Source: Intestinibacillus sp. Marseille-P6563
GTDB taxonomy: Bacteria > Bacillota > Clostridia > Oscillospirales > Butyricicoccaceae
Reading direction: 5' to 3'
Assembly (NCBI RefSeq): GCF_900604335.1
Contig: NZ_UWOD01000001.1
Span: 647,501 to 711,500 of the forward strand
DNA: 64,000 nucleotides
Shown: positions 15,894 through 24,652 of the stretch, piece by piece
Layout of the letters: every line of letters begins with the position of its first letter
Position numbering within the stretch: position 1 is the stretch's first letter
The notes under the pieces: model-generated
Told to the model about the DNA's origin: nothing
Databases searched by the model: none
The model's input: only the letters and a program-made list of their open reading frames with translations
Made by a program: the position numbers and the translations under genes

Positions 15894-17015
15894 ATGTTTC
15901 AATACTATCAGCCCACAAAGATCTGCTTTGGCAGCAATCGCCTGGAAGATCTGGGCCGGATCGCTGCCCGGTATGGCAAGCGCTGCTTTCTCGTAACCTC
16001 GCCGGACGAGCCGCTCCGTCCCCTTTACGCTCGCGTCATCGCGCTGCTGGAGAAGGAAGGCATCTCGGTCTTCCACTTTGACCGGGTACAGCCCAATCCG
16101 ACCGTTGAGATCGTCGAACAGGGCTTTGAACTTCTGAAACAGCATCCGGCAGACTTTGTTCTGGCTGTCGGCGGTGGCAGCAGCATCGACACCGCAAAGT
16201 CCATTGCCTTCACCCATGGTCAGGAAGCGATCGACTGGGATTATCTGTTCCAGAACTTCTCGTCCCCCTATGAGGACTATGCACCCTATTCGGAGACTGT
16301 ACTTCCGCTTCTGGCCGTTCCCACCACTTCGGGTACTGGCTCGCAGGTCACACAGGCAGCGGTCATCTCACGCGGCAAGGAAAAGCTGACTTTCTACCAT
16401 CCGTCGCTGTTCTCCAAGGTATGTATCGTCGATCCGACGCTCATGCTGACGCTGCCCGTACGCATGACCGCCGCAACCGGTTTTGATGCGTTTACCCATG
16501 CGTTTGAAAGCTATATCAATTCGCACGCTTCGCCGTACAGCCAGATGGATTCCATGCACGCTATGGAACTGGTGGTCAACAACCTGCCGAAGGCCATTCA
16601 GGACCCTTCCAACCTGACCTATCGCACCCAGCTTGCGCTGGCAGACACCTTGGCTGGCCGTGCGCTGTCCAACTCGGGCGCTGCGGCACCGCACCCGCTG
16701 TCTGAAATCATTGGCGGTATCACCCACTTGCCGCACGGCCAGGCACTGGCTGTGGTATTCCCGGCGTTTGTGGCTCAGATGCAGAGCAAGTATGCGCAGC
16801 AGTTTGCTGAGGTTGCCCGCCTGTTTGATCCGGCTGCAACCGACCTGTACACCGTTCTGTGTGACTTCCTCAAGCAGATCGGCCTGTTCTGCAAGCTGCG
16901 TGATTTTGATGTATCCGAACAGGACTTTGCCGAAATGCTGGCCTGCCCGGTTCTGGATTTCCTGCCGTTCGGCACCCGGGAAGAGTTGGAAGCGATTCTG
17001 AAAAATTCGTATTAA
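15894..17015 (+). CDS. Iron-containing alcohol dehydrogenase
   Basis: A 373-residue group III alcohol dehydrogenase of the butanol dehydrogenase (BdhA-like) type. The NAD(P)-binding GGGSSIDTAK motif is near residue 98. The metal ligands are visible: Asp and His in GFDAFTHAFE, and two His in the HPLSEIIGG...HLPHGQAL region. It interconverts an aldehyde and an alcohol with NAD(P)H; the physiological substrate is not evident. A HAD hydrolase gene starts 9 nt after its stop, probably in the same transcript. Short length and sequence favour a butanol/long-chain type enzyme over the fused AdhE type. Confidence 0.9.
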   Translation: MFQYYQPTKICFGSNRLEDLGRIAARYGKRCFLVTSPDEPLRPLYARVIALLEKEGISVFHFDRVQPNPTVEIVEQGFELLKQHPADFVLAVGGGSSIDTAKSIAFTHGQEAIDWDYLFQNFSSPYEDYAPYSETVLPLLAVPTTSGTGSQVTQAAVISRGKEKLTFYHPSLFSKVCIVDPTLMLTLPVRMTAATGFDAFTHAFESYINSHASPYSQMDSMHAMELVVNNLPKAIQDPSNLTYRTQLALADTLAGRALSNSGAAAPHPLSEIIGGITHLPHGQALAVVFPAFVAQMQSKYAQQFAEVARLFDPAATDLYTVLCDFLKQIGLFCKLRDFDVSEQDFAEMLACPVLDFLPFGTREELEAILKNSY

Positions 17016-17024
17016 GGGTTTATC

Positions 17025-17852
17025 ATGATGTATCAGATGGTTTGTTTGGATTTGGACGGCACGCTGCTGAATCGATCCCGTGCCGTCAGTATGGAAAACC
17101 GCAAGGCGCTCATCGACTGCCTGGATCGTGGGATCTACATCTATTTGGTGACCGGACGTCCCCCGTGTTTTGCCCGCTGGCTGGCACGGCAGATCGATCC
17201 CCGTATCCGGGTGATTTGCAGCAATGGCGCCTGGTATCAGCTCGGTTCAAAGGTCGTTCAGCATCCCCTGTCTTCGCAGGCCGTGCAGTTCCTGCTTGAT
17301 ATTTTGCAAAACTCGCCCACTACGACGATGTTTTTCAAAAACGAGCACCATATCTACACCAATGCGGACCATGATGACCGCTTTTTATACGACCATTTGA
17401 ACGCAGATCTACCGCCGGAGGAACGGTGCGATTCGCACACCGGCCTATCGCCGGCACAACTCTCCGACCATCTCGACCAGGTTGTCAAAGTGCTGGTTTA
17501 CGAGGAAGACCGTCCCCGTTTGCAGCAGATCTATGACCAAATTCAGGCGTATCCCACCCTGGAACCGACCGGTTGTGCACCGGTCGGATTCGATGTCGTA
17601 GCAACCGGTGTCGACAAGGCCCATGCGATCTCTCTGGTTTGCGATGATCTGCACCTTTCCATGGAGCAGGTCATCTGCATGGGAGATGGCGATAACGACA
17701 TCCAAATGCTGCAACAAGCCGGTCTTGGCGTTGCCATGGGCAATGCCGATGATCTGGTCAAGGCCAGCGCTGATGTCTGCGCGCCGTCCAATGACGAAGA
17801 CGGCGTTGCATGGGTCCTTCGAAACTATTGCCTCACAACACCTAACACCTAA
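17025..17852 (+). CDS. Cof-type HAD-IIB family hydrolase
   Basis: A 275-residue HAD phosphatase of the Cof/YidA group, which dephosphorylates sugar phosphates or related metabolites. Motif I is DLDGTLLNRS with the nucleophile Asp near residue 9, motif II is VTGRP, and the C-terminal motifs include GVDKAHAI and the acidic GDGDNDIQML. The IIB cap domain fills the middle. Starts ATGATG at 17025, 9 nt after the alcohol dehydrogenase stop, so the two are probably co-transcribed. The substrate is unknown. A strong terminator follows. Confidence 0.9.
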   Translation: MMYQMVCLDLDGTLLNRSRAVSMENRKALIDCLDRGIYIYLVTGRPPCFARWLARQIDPRIRVICSNGAWYQLGSKVVQHPLSSQAVQFLLDILQNSPTTTMFFKNEHHIYTNADHDDRFLYDHLNADLPPEERCDSHTGLSPAQLSDHLDQVVKVLVYEEDRPRLQQIYDQIQAYPTLEPTGCAPVGFDVVATGVDKAHAISLVCDDLHLSMEQVICMGDGDNDIQMLQQAGLGVAMGNADDLVKASADVCAPSNDEDGVAWVLRNYCLTTPNT

Positions 17853-17860
17853 ACCTAACA

Positions 17861-17890
17861 AAAGAGCGATGCCAAACGGCATCGCTCTTT
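17861..17890 (+). terminator. Terminator of the alcohol dehydrogenase-HAD operon
   Basis: AAAGAGCGATGCC pairs perfectly with GGCATCGCTCTTT around AAAC, followed by T residues. Confidence 0.92.
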
Positions 17891-17906
17891 TGTTGCTGTA
17901 ATCGCC

Positions 17907-17938
17907 AAAAAAGCTCTGCCCCGAAGGGCAGAGCTTTT
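17907..17938 (-). terminator. Terminator of the epimerase-YitT operon
   Basis: On the minus strand, AAAAGCTCTGCCC and GGGCAGAGCTTTT close a stable TTCGG loop and run into six Ts, directly after the YitT stop. Confidence 0.9.
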
Positions 17939-17940
17939 CA

Positions 17941-18570
17941 TTATAGATTCTGTCGCGCCTTTTGTGTGATCTTGCGAATGGTCTGCATGATGATGAACAG
18001 AGACAACAGGCTGAACCCTGCAATCCAAGCGTTTCCGGAGATGACGCCGGATGCAATGACCACGCTGCCGTCCAGGCAGAACAAGATGGTTGGCACCTTT
18101 AAAAACCGCAAGACATACTGAATCAGCAACGCGATGACATCGGTACCGCCTGTCGCGCATTGCCGGTTTAAAGCAATGCCGACCGCAGACCCGACCAGCA
18201 CACCGCCAGCCAGCGCGGCAATCAGCGGGGCTACAAACCAGGGCAGGTTGCTGCATGCCCCGGAAAGGTCAAATACAGGCACCAGTTCCATAAACACCGG
18301 CGTAATCAGGGTAATGTAAAGGGTTTTGACACCAAAACCCTTTCCCAGCAAAACGGTTGCCAAAATCAGAAGCGGCACCGAAATCGCCAGTGACATATAC
18401 GAAACTGGAATGTGCGTGATGAGTGAAAAAATAATGGACAAGCCTGTGATGCCGCCCGGCGCCAGGCCGGTCGACTGAAAGCACAGGTTGACCGCCATTG
18501 CGGTGAAAATTGCAGACAGCGTAATCCACAAAAAGTCTTTCACAATGGCTGTGACTCGCTGCTGCGTCAT
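17941..18570 (-). CDS. YitT family membrane protein, short form
   Basis: A polytopic membrane protein of the YitT/YczE type with about five to six helices; FTAMAVNLCFQSTGLAPGGITGLS and NRQCATGGTDVIALLIQ are the recognisable conserved blocks. Function in the family is unknown. Usual YitT proteins are ~280 residues with a C-terminal cytosolic DUF2179 domain; this one is ~209 residues and stops after the last helix with KARQNL, so that domain is missing. It lies 7 nt after the epimerase stop and has no clear ribosome binding site, suggesting translational coupling. The start at 18570 is uncertain; 18588 is the alternative. Confidence 0.78.
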   Translation of the reverse strand: MTQQRVTAIVKDFLWITLSAIFTAMAVNLCFQSTGLAPGGITGLSIIFSLITHIPVSYMSLAISVPLLILATVLLGKGFGVKTLYITLITPVFMELVPVFDLSGACSNLPWFVAPLIAALAGGVLVGSAVGIALNRQCATGGTDVIALLIQYVLRFLKVPTILFCLDGSVVIASGVISGNAWIAGFSLLSLFIIMQTIRKITQKARQNL

Positions 18571-18577
18571 AGCAGAA

Positions 18578-19291
18578 TTACAGTCCATACTTTTCTGCTG
18601 CTGCATCGATCGCTGCACGGCACTTACGGTAACCGCCTGCAGCACCTTCCGGATCCTTAAACAGGGCAGAAGACAGAACGATAACGTCCGGATTGCAAGC
18701 AATCAGCGGATCCATGTTGTCTGCACGCAGACCGCCATCGATCGCCAGTTCGCACTTCGGATTCTTTTCATCGATCATCTTGCGAGCGCGCTGTACCAGA
18801 TCGGTTACGCTTCTGCGCCAGCCCCAGTTGTCCTTACCGTCGGTCTCATCCACGCCATGGGTTACGATGTGCAGACGGTCGATATCATAGATGGACTCTT
18901 CGACAAAGCACAGAGGAGTGTAGCAGCCGAGCGTCAGGCCAAACTTCAGGCCCATCTCACGGCACCAGTTGATGATGTAAGCCAGCTGTGCGCCGATGAA
19001 ATGCTCCGCCGGCAGAACCAGCATATTGGCACCTGCTTCTGCGATCTGCTCGATGAACATGCGGTCCATGCTTACCGTGTAAATGTGGCACTCGATGGGA
19101 AGCTGGGTTACCGGACGAATGCCTGCAATGATCTGATGGCCGCCCATCAGCTTCATATTCTGCAGGTCGTGCATATCCGCTGCATCCGAGTGGATGTAAT
19201 CCACACCTGCATCGCTGATTTCCTTGACGACACCGGCAATGTTGCCGTAATTAACATGCGCCAGACCAGCCGCAATCTTAATATGTTTCAT
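18578..19291 (-). CDS. Divergent ribulose-phosphate 3-epimerase family protein
   Basis: A 237-residue TIM-barrel protein of the RPE superfamily. The four metal ligands of the family are in place: His34 and Asp36 (IHSDAAD), His69 (ECHIY) and Asp185 (LAIDGGL). Outside these the sequence departs from housekeeping Rpe: the MDGHF segment is ADMHD, and the usual VNPGFGGQ loop is replaced by HGVDETDGKDNWGWRR, which should reshape the sugar-phosphate site. I therefore expect a 3-epimerase for a different ketose phosphate (allulose-6-phosphate-type enzymes belong here). It has its own promoter, is co-transcribed with a YitT protein, and neighbours a PRD regulator and a PTS permease. Confidence 0.75.
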   Translation of the reverse strand: MKHIKIAAGLAHVNYGNIAGVVKEISDAGVDYIHSDAADMHDLQNMKLMGGHQIIAGIRPVTQLPIECHIYTVSMDRMFIEQIAEAGANMLVLPAEHFIGAQLAYIINWCREMGLKFGLTLGCYTPLCFVEESIYDIDRLHIVTHGVDETDGKDNWGWRRSVTDLVQRARKMIDEKNPKCELAIDGGLRADNMDPLIACNPDVIVLSSALFKDPEGAAGGYRKCRAAIDAAAEKYGL

Positions 19292-19330
19292 AAGTAGATG
19301 ACCTCCCGCGTCAATAATTATTATGTGATT

Positions 19331-19359
19331 ATTGTAGGGGAATCAAACGCAAATTTCAA
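19331..19359 (-). promoter_or_regulatory. Promoter of the epimerase-YitT operon
   Basis: Minus-strand TTGAAA (19354-19359), 17 bp spacer, TACAAT (19331-19336). GGGAGG precedes the ATG at 19291. Confidence 0.75.
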
Positions 19360-19403
19360 GAATCGCTCAAGCATGGAAAAGGGCGGATTGATGTGGCAAG
19401 AAG

Positions 19404-20948
19404 TCAACGTTCCTCTAGGAAAGACATGTCCCCCTGTCGGAGCGGATCGTTCTTTTCTTTATAATAGGTCTCGATGATGGACTTGACCCGCTGCATATCA
19501 TGGTCATGCGGCAGGGCATGCAGCGTCAAAACCGGGATGTCACAGTCGAACGGCAAAGGCAGGGTCGATAAGATCAAATCAATATCGGTCAAATCGGTTT
19601 GCTCGATTGAAATGAAGGTCCGCCTGGACACCACTTCGATTTCCGGTACATGTTTCGCCAGTTTGCGCACAATCAAATTGCTTGCCGCCGGTCCCTGGTG
19701 GCAGACCAAAATGGTACGCAACGGTTTTTTCATGCGGTCCAGCGCTGCGGCCAGATGAATGCACAGATAGCCTGCTTCATCGTCACTGAAGTGGCATCCA
19801 TACTTGGGTTCGAGCTGGCGCAAGCTGCGCTGTACGACCTGGAAGGTATTTTGATAATACGAATGGATTTCGTACATCAGGGGGTTTTCAATCCGGATGC
19901 CATGCCGGCAGCGTGTGATGGCTGGGCCCAAATGAGCTTGTAGCGCTTCCCGCAGTTCCGCATCCTGCTGAAAAGGACGCCGGAACATTTTACCCCACAG
20001 TTCCAACAGGTCTTGTGTCATTTGGATGACATCCTGCTGCTCCTGATCTGCCTGCTGGTTTTGTAGAGCCAGCAGATGGATTTGCAGGTATCGCCGCTCA
20101 TCCTCCGGCAGCGAAATGTGCAGATGCTCTTCCAGCAAATCGCATAGTTCACACGCTTCTGGATAAAGGGGCTTCTGCTCGAGTTCCTCGACAAAATCTT
20201 CGGATAACACGACCTTTTTATCATCCATGACACGCAGGCATAGAATACAGATTTGCAGGAAGCATTCCAGCATGGTGGTAAACGGAAGTTCATGCCAGTA
20301 TACGTGCTTCGCCTGCAAGAGCGCCTGTAAAATCCCATAAAAATCCTGCTCGGTATAGTCGAGCGCTGAGAACAAAAAATAATCCGGGCGTTGGGGCGTG
20401 CGTGTGCGCACCAATTCGGCCAGCATCTGATACCCTTTGTCCGCGGTCATAAGCGCAAACATCAGCGCTCGCAGATTGTGCTCCTTGCCCTCCAAACGAA
20501 CGCCATGGTTGCTCTTACGAATCAAGGTAATATGATATTGCTCCAATAAGGGCTGCAACGCGATCAAATCCTTATGGATTGTCGCGCGGCTGACATACAA
20601 TTCCGAGGATAGTTCATAAATGCGGCAGCGCTCGACACAGTTGATGATGCGCAGCCCAATGTAAATTTTCCGTGCCTGCGGGGTATAATCTTTCTGCCGC
20701 CGGCTGTTTCCCAAAATTTGCTCTAACAAACGCAGCTTCTGCTCTGCATCCCCTTCGATGCAAATCCCGCTGCCGGTTTTTTTGCATAACGTCATCTGAT
20801 TTTCGGCCAACCATTCACTCACAGTCTGCAAGTCGTTTCGAATCGTCTTGTTGGACACTTGCAACATCGTGGCAATTTGCTGAATTGTCACAAATCCACT
20901 GGATTGCAGCAGAATGCGTATAATCTCCAGAGCTCTTTGCTTCTGCAT
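19404..20948 (-). CDS. PRD-containing transcription regulator (LicR/BglG superfamily), without EIIA domain
   Basis: A 514-residue regulator. An N-terminal winged helix (FVTIQQIATMLQVSNKTIRNDL), a second HTH near 95-150, two PTS regulation domains between about 190 and 400, and a C-terminal EIIB-like domain from ~410 whose phosphorylatable Cys416 lies in ILVCHQGPAAS. This is the DNA-binding activator layout (LicR/MtlR-like), not the RNA-binding BglG type. MtlR-type members usually end in an EIIA domain; this one ends at YKEKNDPLRQ...EER. Activity is normally set by PTS phosphorylation. Likely targets are the flanking epimerase operon and the PTS permease at 22582, by position only. GGGAGAGG precedes the ATG. 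Confidence 0.88.
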   Translation of the reverse strand: MQKQRALEIIRILLQSSGFVTIQQIATMLQVSNKTIRNDLQTVSEWLAENQMTLCKKTGSGICIEGDAEQKLRLLEQILGNSRRQKDYTPQARKIYIGLRIINCVERCRIYELSSELYVSRATIHKDLIALQPLLEQYHITLIRKSNHGVRLEGKEHNLRALMFALMTADKGYQMLAELVRTRTPQRPDYFLFSALDYTEQDFYGILQALLQAKHVYWHELPFTTMLECFLQICILCLRVMDDKKVVLSEDFVEELEQKPLYPEACELCDLLEEHLHISLPEDERRYLQIHLLALQNQQADQEQQDVIQMTQDLLELWGKMFRRPFQQDAELREALQAHLGPAITRCRHGIRIENPLMYEIHSYYQNTFQVVQRSLRQLEPKYGCHFSDDEAGYLCIHLAAALDRMKKPLRTILVCHQGPAASNLIVRKLAKHVPEIEVVSRRTFISIEQTDLTDIDLILSTLPLPFDCDIPVLTLHALPHDHDMQRVKSIIETYYKEKNDPLRQGDMSFLEER

Positions 20949-20981
20949 AAAAATCCTCTCCCTGTGTTGGTCTCTCTTTTT

Positions 20982-21009
20982 ATTGTAAAGGATTGCAGTT
21001 GCTTGTCAA
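20982..21009 (-). promoter_or_regulatory. Promoter of the PRD regulator gene
   Basis: Minus-strand TTGACA (21004-21009), 16 bp spacer, TACAAT (20982-20987), about 35 nt before the ATG at 20948. Confidence 0.75.
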
Positions 21010-21143
21010 GACGTGTCCCCGCGCTTCATCAAATGTTTTAAAATTACTATAATGAAAAAGTGACAAAAAGAATGATGGATCCATAGCTGTGTCCGGCAAA
21101 ATCGTATTATAATAACTTATCTATATTTAGGGAGCTGAGCTGG

Positions 21144-22481
21144 ATGACAGAATTTCAAAAACGATGGCACGCTTACGAACCAGAGTTTCTGGACGACTTA
21201 AAACAACTGGTTGCAATCGATTCAGTACGCGACACCGACCACGCCGCGGACGGAAGTCCCTTTGGCCCGCAGATTGCCCGTGCGTTTGATTGTTTCCTGC
21301 AAATCGCAGAAAAATGCGGGTTACAGACCCAAAATGTGCAGGGTTATGCCTGCGATGCCCGACTTGGGGCGCAGGACCATGGGTACATCGGGGTCCTGGG
21401 GCATCTGGACGTTGTGGAAGCTGGCGACCCTGCCCAATGGCATACCCCACCCTTTACCATGACGGCTGACGAACAAGGGATGCTGTATGGCCGCGGCGTC
21501 AACGACGACAAGGGCCCGCTTTTGGCGGCGCTATATGCGGTCCGCATCCTGCGGGACATGGAAATCCCCCTGCAATACGGCATTCGCGTCATTGCTGGCG
21601 GCGCTGAGGAAACCACCTGGGAGTGTATGCGGACCTATTTTTCTCATGAACCGCAACCGCTGATGGGCTTTTCGCCGGATGGTAACTTCCCCATCGTCAA
21701 CGGTGAAAAGGGCATCCGCAAATACGATTTACTATTTGCCCGGGCAGACGCACATCCGGAACGCCCGGTACTGCACCATATCGCCTGTGCTACGCTGCAT
21801 AATTATGTATGCGACCAAATATGTTGCCAAGTGGATGACGCTCCTTCGCTGTGCTTTACCGGACAGCGTACGCTGTCACGCAACCCCCAGCGCGGACAAA
21901 ATGCTCTGTTTGCGTTTGCGCAGCATTTCCGCAATCTGCCGCTGGCACAGCCGGAAGCCAATGCCTGCATTGCCTTTTTGCACGACGCCCTGTCGCCCGA
22001 CCCGTACGGGCAGGCCTGCGGCCTGTATTCGTCCGACCCGGATATGGGAACGACCTCGGTTTGCCCCACCGGTCTGGAAGAAAAAGAAGATGGACTGCAC
22101 TTATATGTCGATGTCCGATATCCTCGCAGTATCACCCCTGCACAGCTAGATAAACGCTTCGAACAGCTTGGCACGGAATATGGCTTTGCATCTACTGTGG
22201 AAGATGAGAAACGACTGCTGTATGTAGCGCCCGACCATCCGCTTGTGCGCGCCCTAGGGCAGGCTTATACGCAAGTGACTGGCGAACCAGTTGCTTGCTT
22301 TACCAAAGGCGGTGCATCCTATGCCCGCGTTTTGGATTGCGGCATCGCTTTTGGCGCAACCTTCCCCGAAGAGGACACCCATCCGCATATGCCGAATGAA
22401 TGTATGGCACTGTCGTCCCTGTCGCGCGCTGCCGAAATTTATTTCGAAGCGCTGTGCCGTTTGGCCGGGCAAGGAACTTGA
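21144..22481 (+). CDS. pepV: Sapep-family Mn2+ dipeptidase (PepV type)
   Basis: A 445-residue M20-family metallopeptidase that hydrolyses dipeptides in the cytosol. The metal and catalytic residues are visible: GHLDVVEAGD (His, Asp), YGRGVNDDKGP (bridging Asp), GGAEETTWECM (Glu-Glu) and the late EEDTHPHMPNE (His). The first residues, FQKRWHAYEPEFLDDLKQLVAIDSV, are typical of PepV. TATAAT at 21108 lies ~30 nt upstream of the ATG and GGGAGCTGAG is the binding site. It sits between a divergent PRD regulator and a co-oriented PTS permease. No shared function with the sugar genes is implied by the sequence. Confidence 0.9.
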   Translation: MTEFQKRWHAYEPEFLDDLKQLVAIDSVRDTDHAADGSPFGPQIARAFDCFLQIAEKCGLQTQNVQGYACDARLGAQDHGYIGVLGHLDVVEAGDPAQWHTPPFTMTADEQGMLYGRGVNDDKGPLLAALYAVRILRDMEIPLQYGIRVIAGGAEETTWECMRTYFSHEPQPLMGFSPDGNFPIVNGEKGIRKYDLLFARADAHPERPVLHHIACATLHNYVCDQICCQVDDAPSLCFTGQRTLSRNPQRGQNALFAFAQHFRNLPLAQPEANACIAFLHDALSPDPYGQACGLYSSDPDMGTTSVCPTGLEEKEDGLHLYVDVRYPRSITPAQLDKRFEQLGTEYGFASTVEDEKRLLYVAPDHPLVRALGQAYTQVTGEPVACFTKGGASYARVLDCGIAFGATFPEEDTHPHMPNECMALSSLSRAAEIYFEALCRLAGQGT

Positions 22482-22581
22482 TATTTTGCCACAACAATAT
22501 GGAACCAACCTGAATCACCGTTCGGTAGCCGACTGTGAAACATTATGCTAAAATACGTACATCACACAAGGGGGGCTTGAT

Positions 22582-24192
22582 ATGAAAAAAATTCAGGCAA
22601 AAATCCAAACTTTTGCAGGAGCCATGATGGTTCCGATCGTACTGTTGGTACTGGTTGGTTTTTATGTCGGTATCGGTAGTGCGTTTACTAACTACATCTT
22701 GCCCGAGGGAACATTCCTCTACAAACTGTTCACCATGATCTCCAACCTGGGCTTCTTGTTCATGAACAACTTGCAGCTCTGGTTTGCGGTGGCAATTGCG
22801 TTCACTCTGGCGAAAAAGGAAAAGGGCTGGGCTGCTTTTGCTGGCCTGATCATGTTCTTCTGCTACACGAAGGGCATTGAAGGCTGGGCTTCTCTGTCTG
22901 GCTGGACGCCGGAAACCACTTCGGTCGATGCGCTGATGGCAGCTGGCTATTCGCAGCTGGATGCACTCAACTTCAACGCACTGTGGTCGGAGTCGCTCGG
23001 TATCTTCTCCTACAACATGGGTATCTTCTCCGGTATCATCTGCGGTCTGCTTGCCGCCTGGGTACACAACCGCCTGGTCGACACGCAGTTCCCCAACATG
23101 TTCGCATTCTTTGCTGGTGCAAAGTTTGTTATCATCGTTGTATCCCTGGTGTCCATCCCGGCAGCAATTGCTACGTACTACATCTGGCCGTACATTGCAT
23201 CGGCATTGCAGAGCCTGACCTCTTTCATCAGCGCAAGCGGTCTGTTCGGCACCTGGCTGTTCGGTACCATGGATAAGGCACTGCTTCCGTTCGGTATCCA
23301 CCACCTGATCGCCTTCCCGATCGAATATTCCCAGGTCGGCGGTACAATGACCATCGACGGCGTTGTATACGAAGGCGTACGTAACATCATCAACGGTCAG
23401 GCAGCAAGCGCAGACGCAACTGGCTACCTGATCCGTAACTTCACCAGTGGTCGTATCCTGTTCCAGCTGGCTGGTCTCCCCGGCGCAACACTGGCAATGT
23501 ACCACTGTGCAAAACCCGAAAACCGCAAGAAGGTAGCAGCACTTCTGGTTCCCGCCGTATTTACTCTGATGATTGTCGGTGTATCCGAGCCGATCGAGTA
23601 TACGTTCCTGTTTGTTGCTCCCCTGCTGTACTGGCTGGTATATGCCCCGCTTTGCGGCCTGTGCTATGTTGTAGCCGAGCTTGCAAAGATCTCGATCAAC
23701 GGACATGCGTTGTTCTTCATGATCCCCAACCTGTTCCAGCCCCAGAAGGTACATGCTATGGCACTGCTCTGGCTGCTGCCGCTGACCTTTGTTGTATACT
23801 ACTTTGCTTTCAAGTTCGTCATCTGCAAGTTCAACCTCAAGACACCGGGACGTGGCGACAGCGAAATCAAGCTGATGAGCAAGAAGGAATACCAAGCAGC
23901 GAAAAACGGCCCGCAGGGCGCTGATGCGGTGTCGGCTTCCAATTCTGACAAGCTTGAAGTACGCATCATCGAAGCACTGGGCGGCAAGGATAACATTCTA
24001 AATGTGACCTGCTGCGCGACCCGTCTCCGCGTAACGCTCAAGGACGAATCGCTCGCTGTGCCGGACGATGTTTGGAAGGGTGAATTGGAAGCACTCGGTG
24101 TCGTACACGCACAAGAATCGTTGCAGATCATCTACGGTGTGCGCGTACAGAACATCACCACTTCGGTCAAGGATATCCTTGGCATGGACTAA
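22582..24192 (+). CDS. PTS permease, fused IIC-IIB (glucose/maltose/GlcNAc superfamily)
   Basis: A 536-residue sugar permease. About ten membrane segments form the IIC domain (1-420), with the family signature SEPIEYTFLFVAPLLYW near 335. A C-terminal IIB domain (about 455-536) has its phosphorylatable Cys478 in CCATRLRV. It needs a separate IIA and HPr, not found in the window. It imports and phosphorylates a sugar; the exact one is unclear, although IIC length and the Glc superfamily signature exclude fructose and mannitol types. Preceded by AAGGGGGGC and followed by two terminators. The adjacent PRD regulator and the divergent epimerase make an unassigned ketose or amino sugar plausible. 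Confidence 0.9.
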   Translation: MKKIQAKIQTFAGAMMVPIVLLVLVGFYVGIGSAFTNYILPEGTFLYKLFTMISNLGFLFMNNLQLWFAVAIAFTLAKKEKGWAAFAGLIMFFCYTKGIEGWASLSGWTPETTSVDALMAAGYSQLDALNFNALWSESLGIFSYNMGIFSGIICGLLAAWVHNRLVDTQFPNMFAFFAGAKFVIIVVSLVSIPAAIATYYIWPYIASALQSLTSFISASGLFGTWLFGTMDKALLPFGIHHLIAFPIEYSQVGGTMTIDGVVYEGVRNIINGQAASADATGYLIRNFTSGRILFQLAGLPGATLAMYHCAKPENRKKVAALLVPAVFTLMIVGVSEPIEYTFLFVAPLLYWLVYAPLCGLCYVVAELAKISINGHALFFMIPNLFQPQKVHAMALLWLLPLTFVVYYFAFKFVICKFNLKTPGRGDSEIKLMSKKEYQAAKNGPQGADAVSASNSDKLEVRIIEALGGKDNILNVTCCATRLRVTLKDESLAVPDDVWKGELEALGVVHAQESLQIIYGVRVQNITTSVKDILGMD

Positions 24193-24236
24193 CTTTTACA
24201 ACCCCTTTTATTTCTCAATACGAATGCAGACAGAGC

Positions 24237-24268
24237 AGCGGCGGTTTTGATACTTCAAAACCGCCGCT
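24237..24268 (+). terminator. Terminator after the PTS gene
   Basis: A 14-bp stem, AGCGGCGGTTTTGA / TCAAAACCGCCGCT, with a TACT loop and a T-rich tail. Confidence 0.85.
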
Positions 24269-24281
24269 GTTCTTTTGTATG

Positions 24282-24308
24282 GCCTGCCCTCAGGGGCAGG
24301 CATTTTTT
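24282..24308 (+). terminator. Second terminator after the PTS gene
   Basis: GCCTGCCC / GGGCAGGC stem with a TCAG loop followed by TTTTTT. It insulates the feo promoter 26 bp downstream. Confidence 0.88.
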
Positions 24309-24334
24309 ATTCTTGCGGGATTTTGGATAGAGTC

Positions 24335-24363
24335 TTGACAAGAGGTTAGCACAGGCATACAAT
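24335..24363 (+). promoter_or_regulatory. Promoter of the feo operon
   Basis: Consensus TTGACA (24335-24340), 17 bp spacer, TACAAT (24358-24363). The near-perfect match fits a promoter switched by repression rather than activation. Confidence 0.9.
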
Positions 24364-24365
24364 AA

Positions 24366-24383
24366 TGTTAACCCCAGTTAACA
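24366..24383. promoter_or_regulatory. Inverted repeat at the feo transcription start, candidate metalloregulator operator
   Basis: TGTTAAC-CCCA-GTTAACA is a perfect 7-4-7 dyad starting 3 bp after the -10 box, so a bound protein would block initiation. The operon's third gene encodes a DtxR-like regulator that is the obvious candidate ligand. The repeat is not an exact copy of known DtxR, MntR or Fur boxes. Confidence 0.55.
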
Positions 24384-24413
24384 AACAAGGGAACATTGAA
24401 ACGAGGAAGAACA

Positions 24414-24644
24414 ATGAAAACCTTAGCCAACTTAAAACCGGGCCAAACCGGCGTGGTGCATTCGCTCACAGCCGAAGGCGCGGTCAAACAGCGCTTCCTG
24501 GATATGGGCATCACGCGCGGTGTGCATGTCCTGCTGGAACGGCGTGCGCCGTTTGGCGATCCGATTGCGGTACGCCTGCGCGGATACAGCCTGTCCCTGC
24601 GCAAGGAAGAAGCCAAGAAAATCTGTATTGAGGATTGGAACTGA
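24414..24644 (+). CDS. feoA: Ferrous iron transport protein A
   Basis: A 76-residue SH3-like cytosolic protein that works with FeoB. Typical FeoA features are LKPGQTGVVHSL, the central VKQRFLDMGITRGVHVLL, and the ending IAVRLRGYSLSLRKEEAKKI. The ATG at 24414 follows CGAGGAAG; an in-frame ATG at 24396 has no binding site. It is the first gene of feoA-feoB-regulator, read from the promoter at 24335. Confidence 0.92.
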   Translation: MKTLANLKPGQTGVVHSLTAEGAVKQRFLDMGITRGVHVLLERRAPFGDPIAVRLRGYSLSLRKEEAKKICIEDWN

Positions 24645-24652
24645 GACAACAC

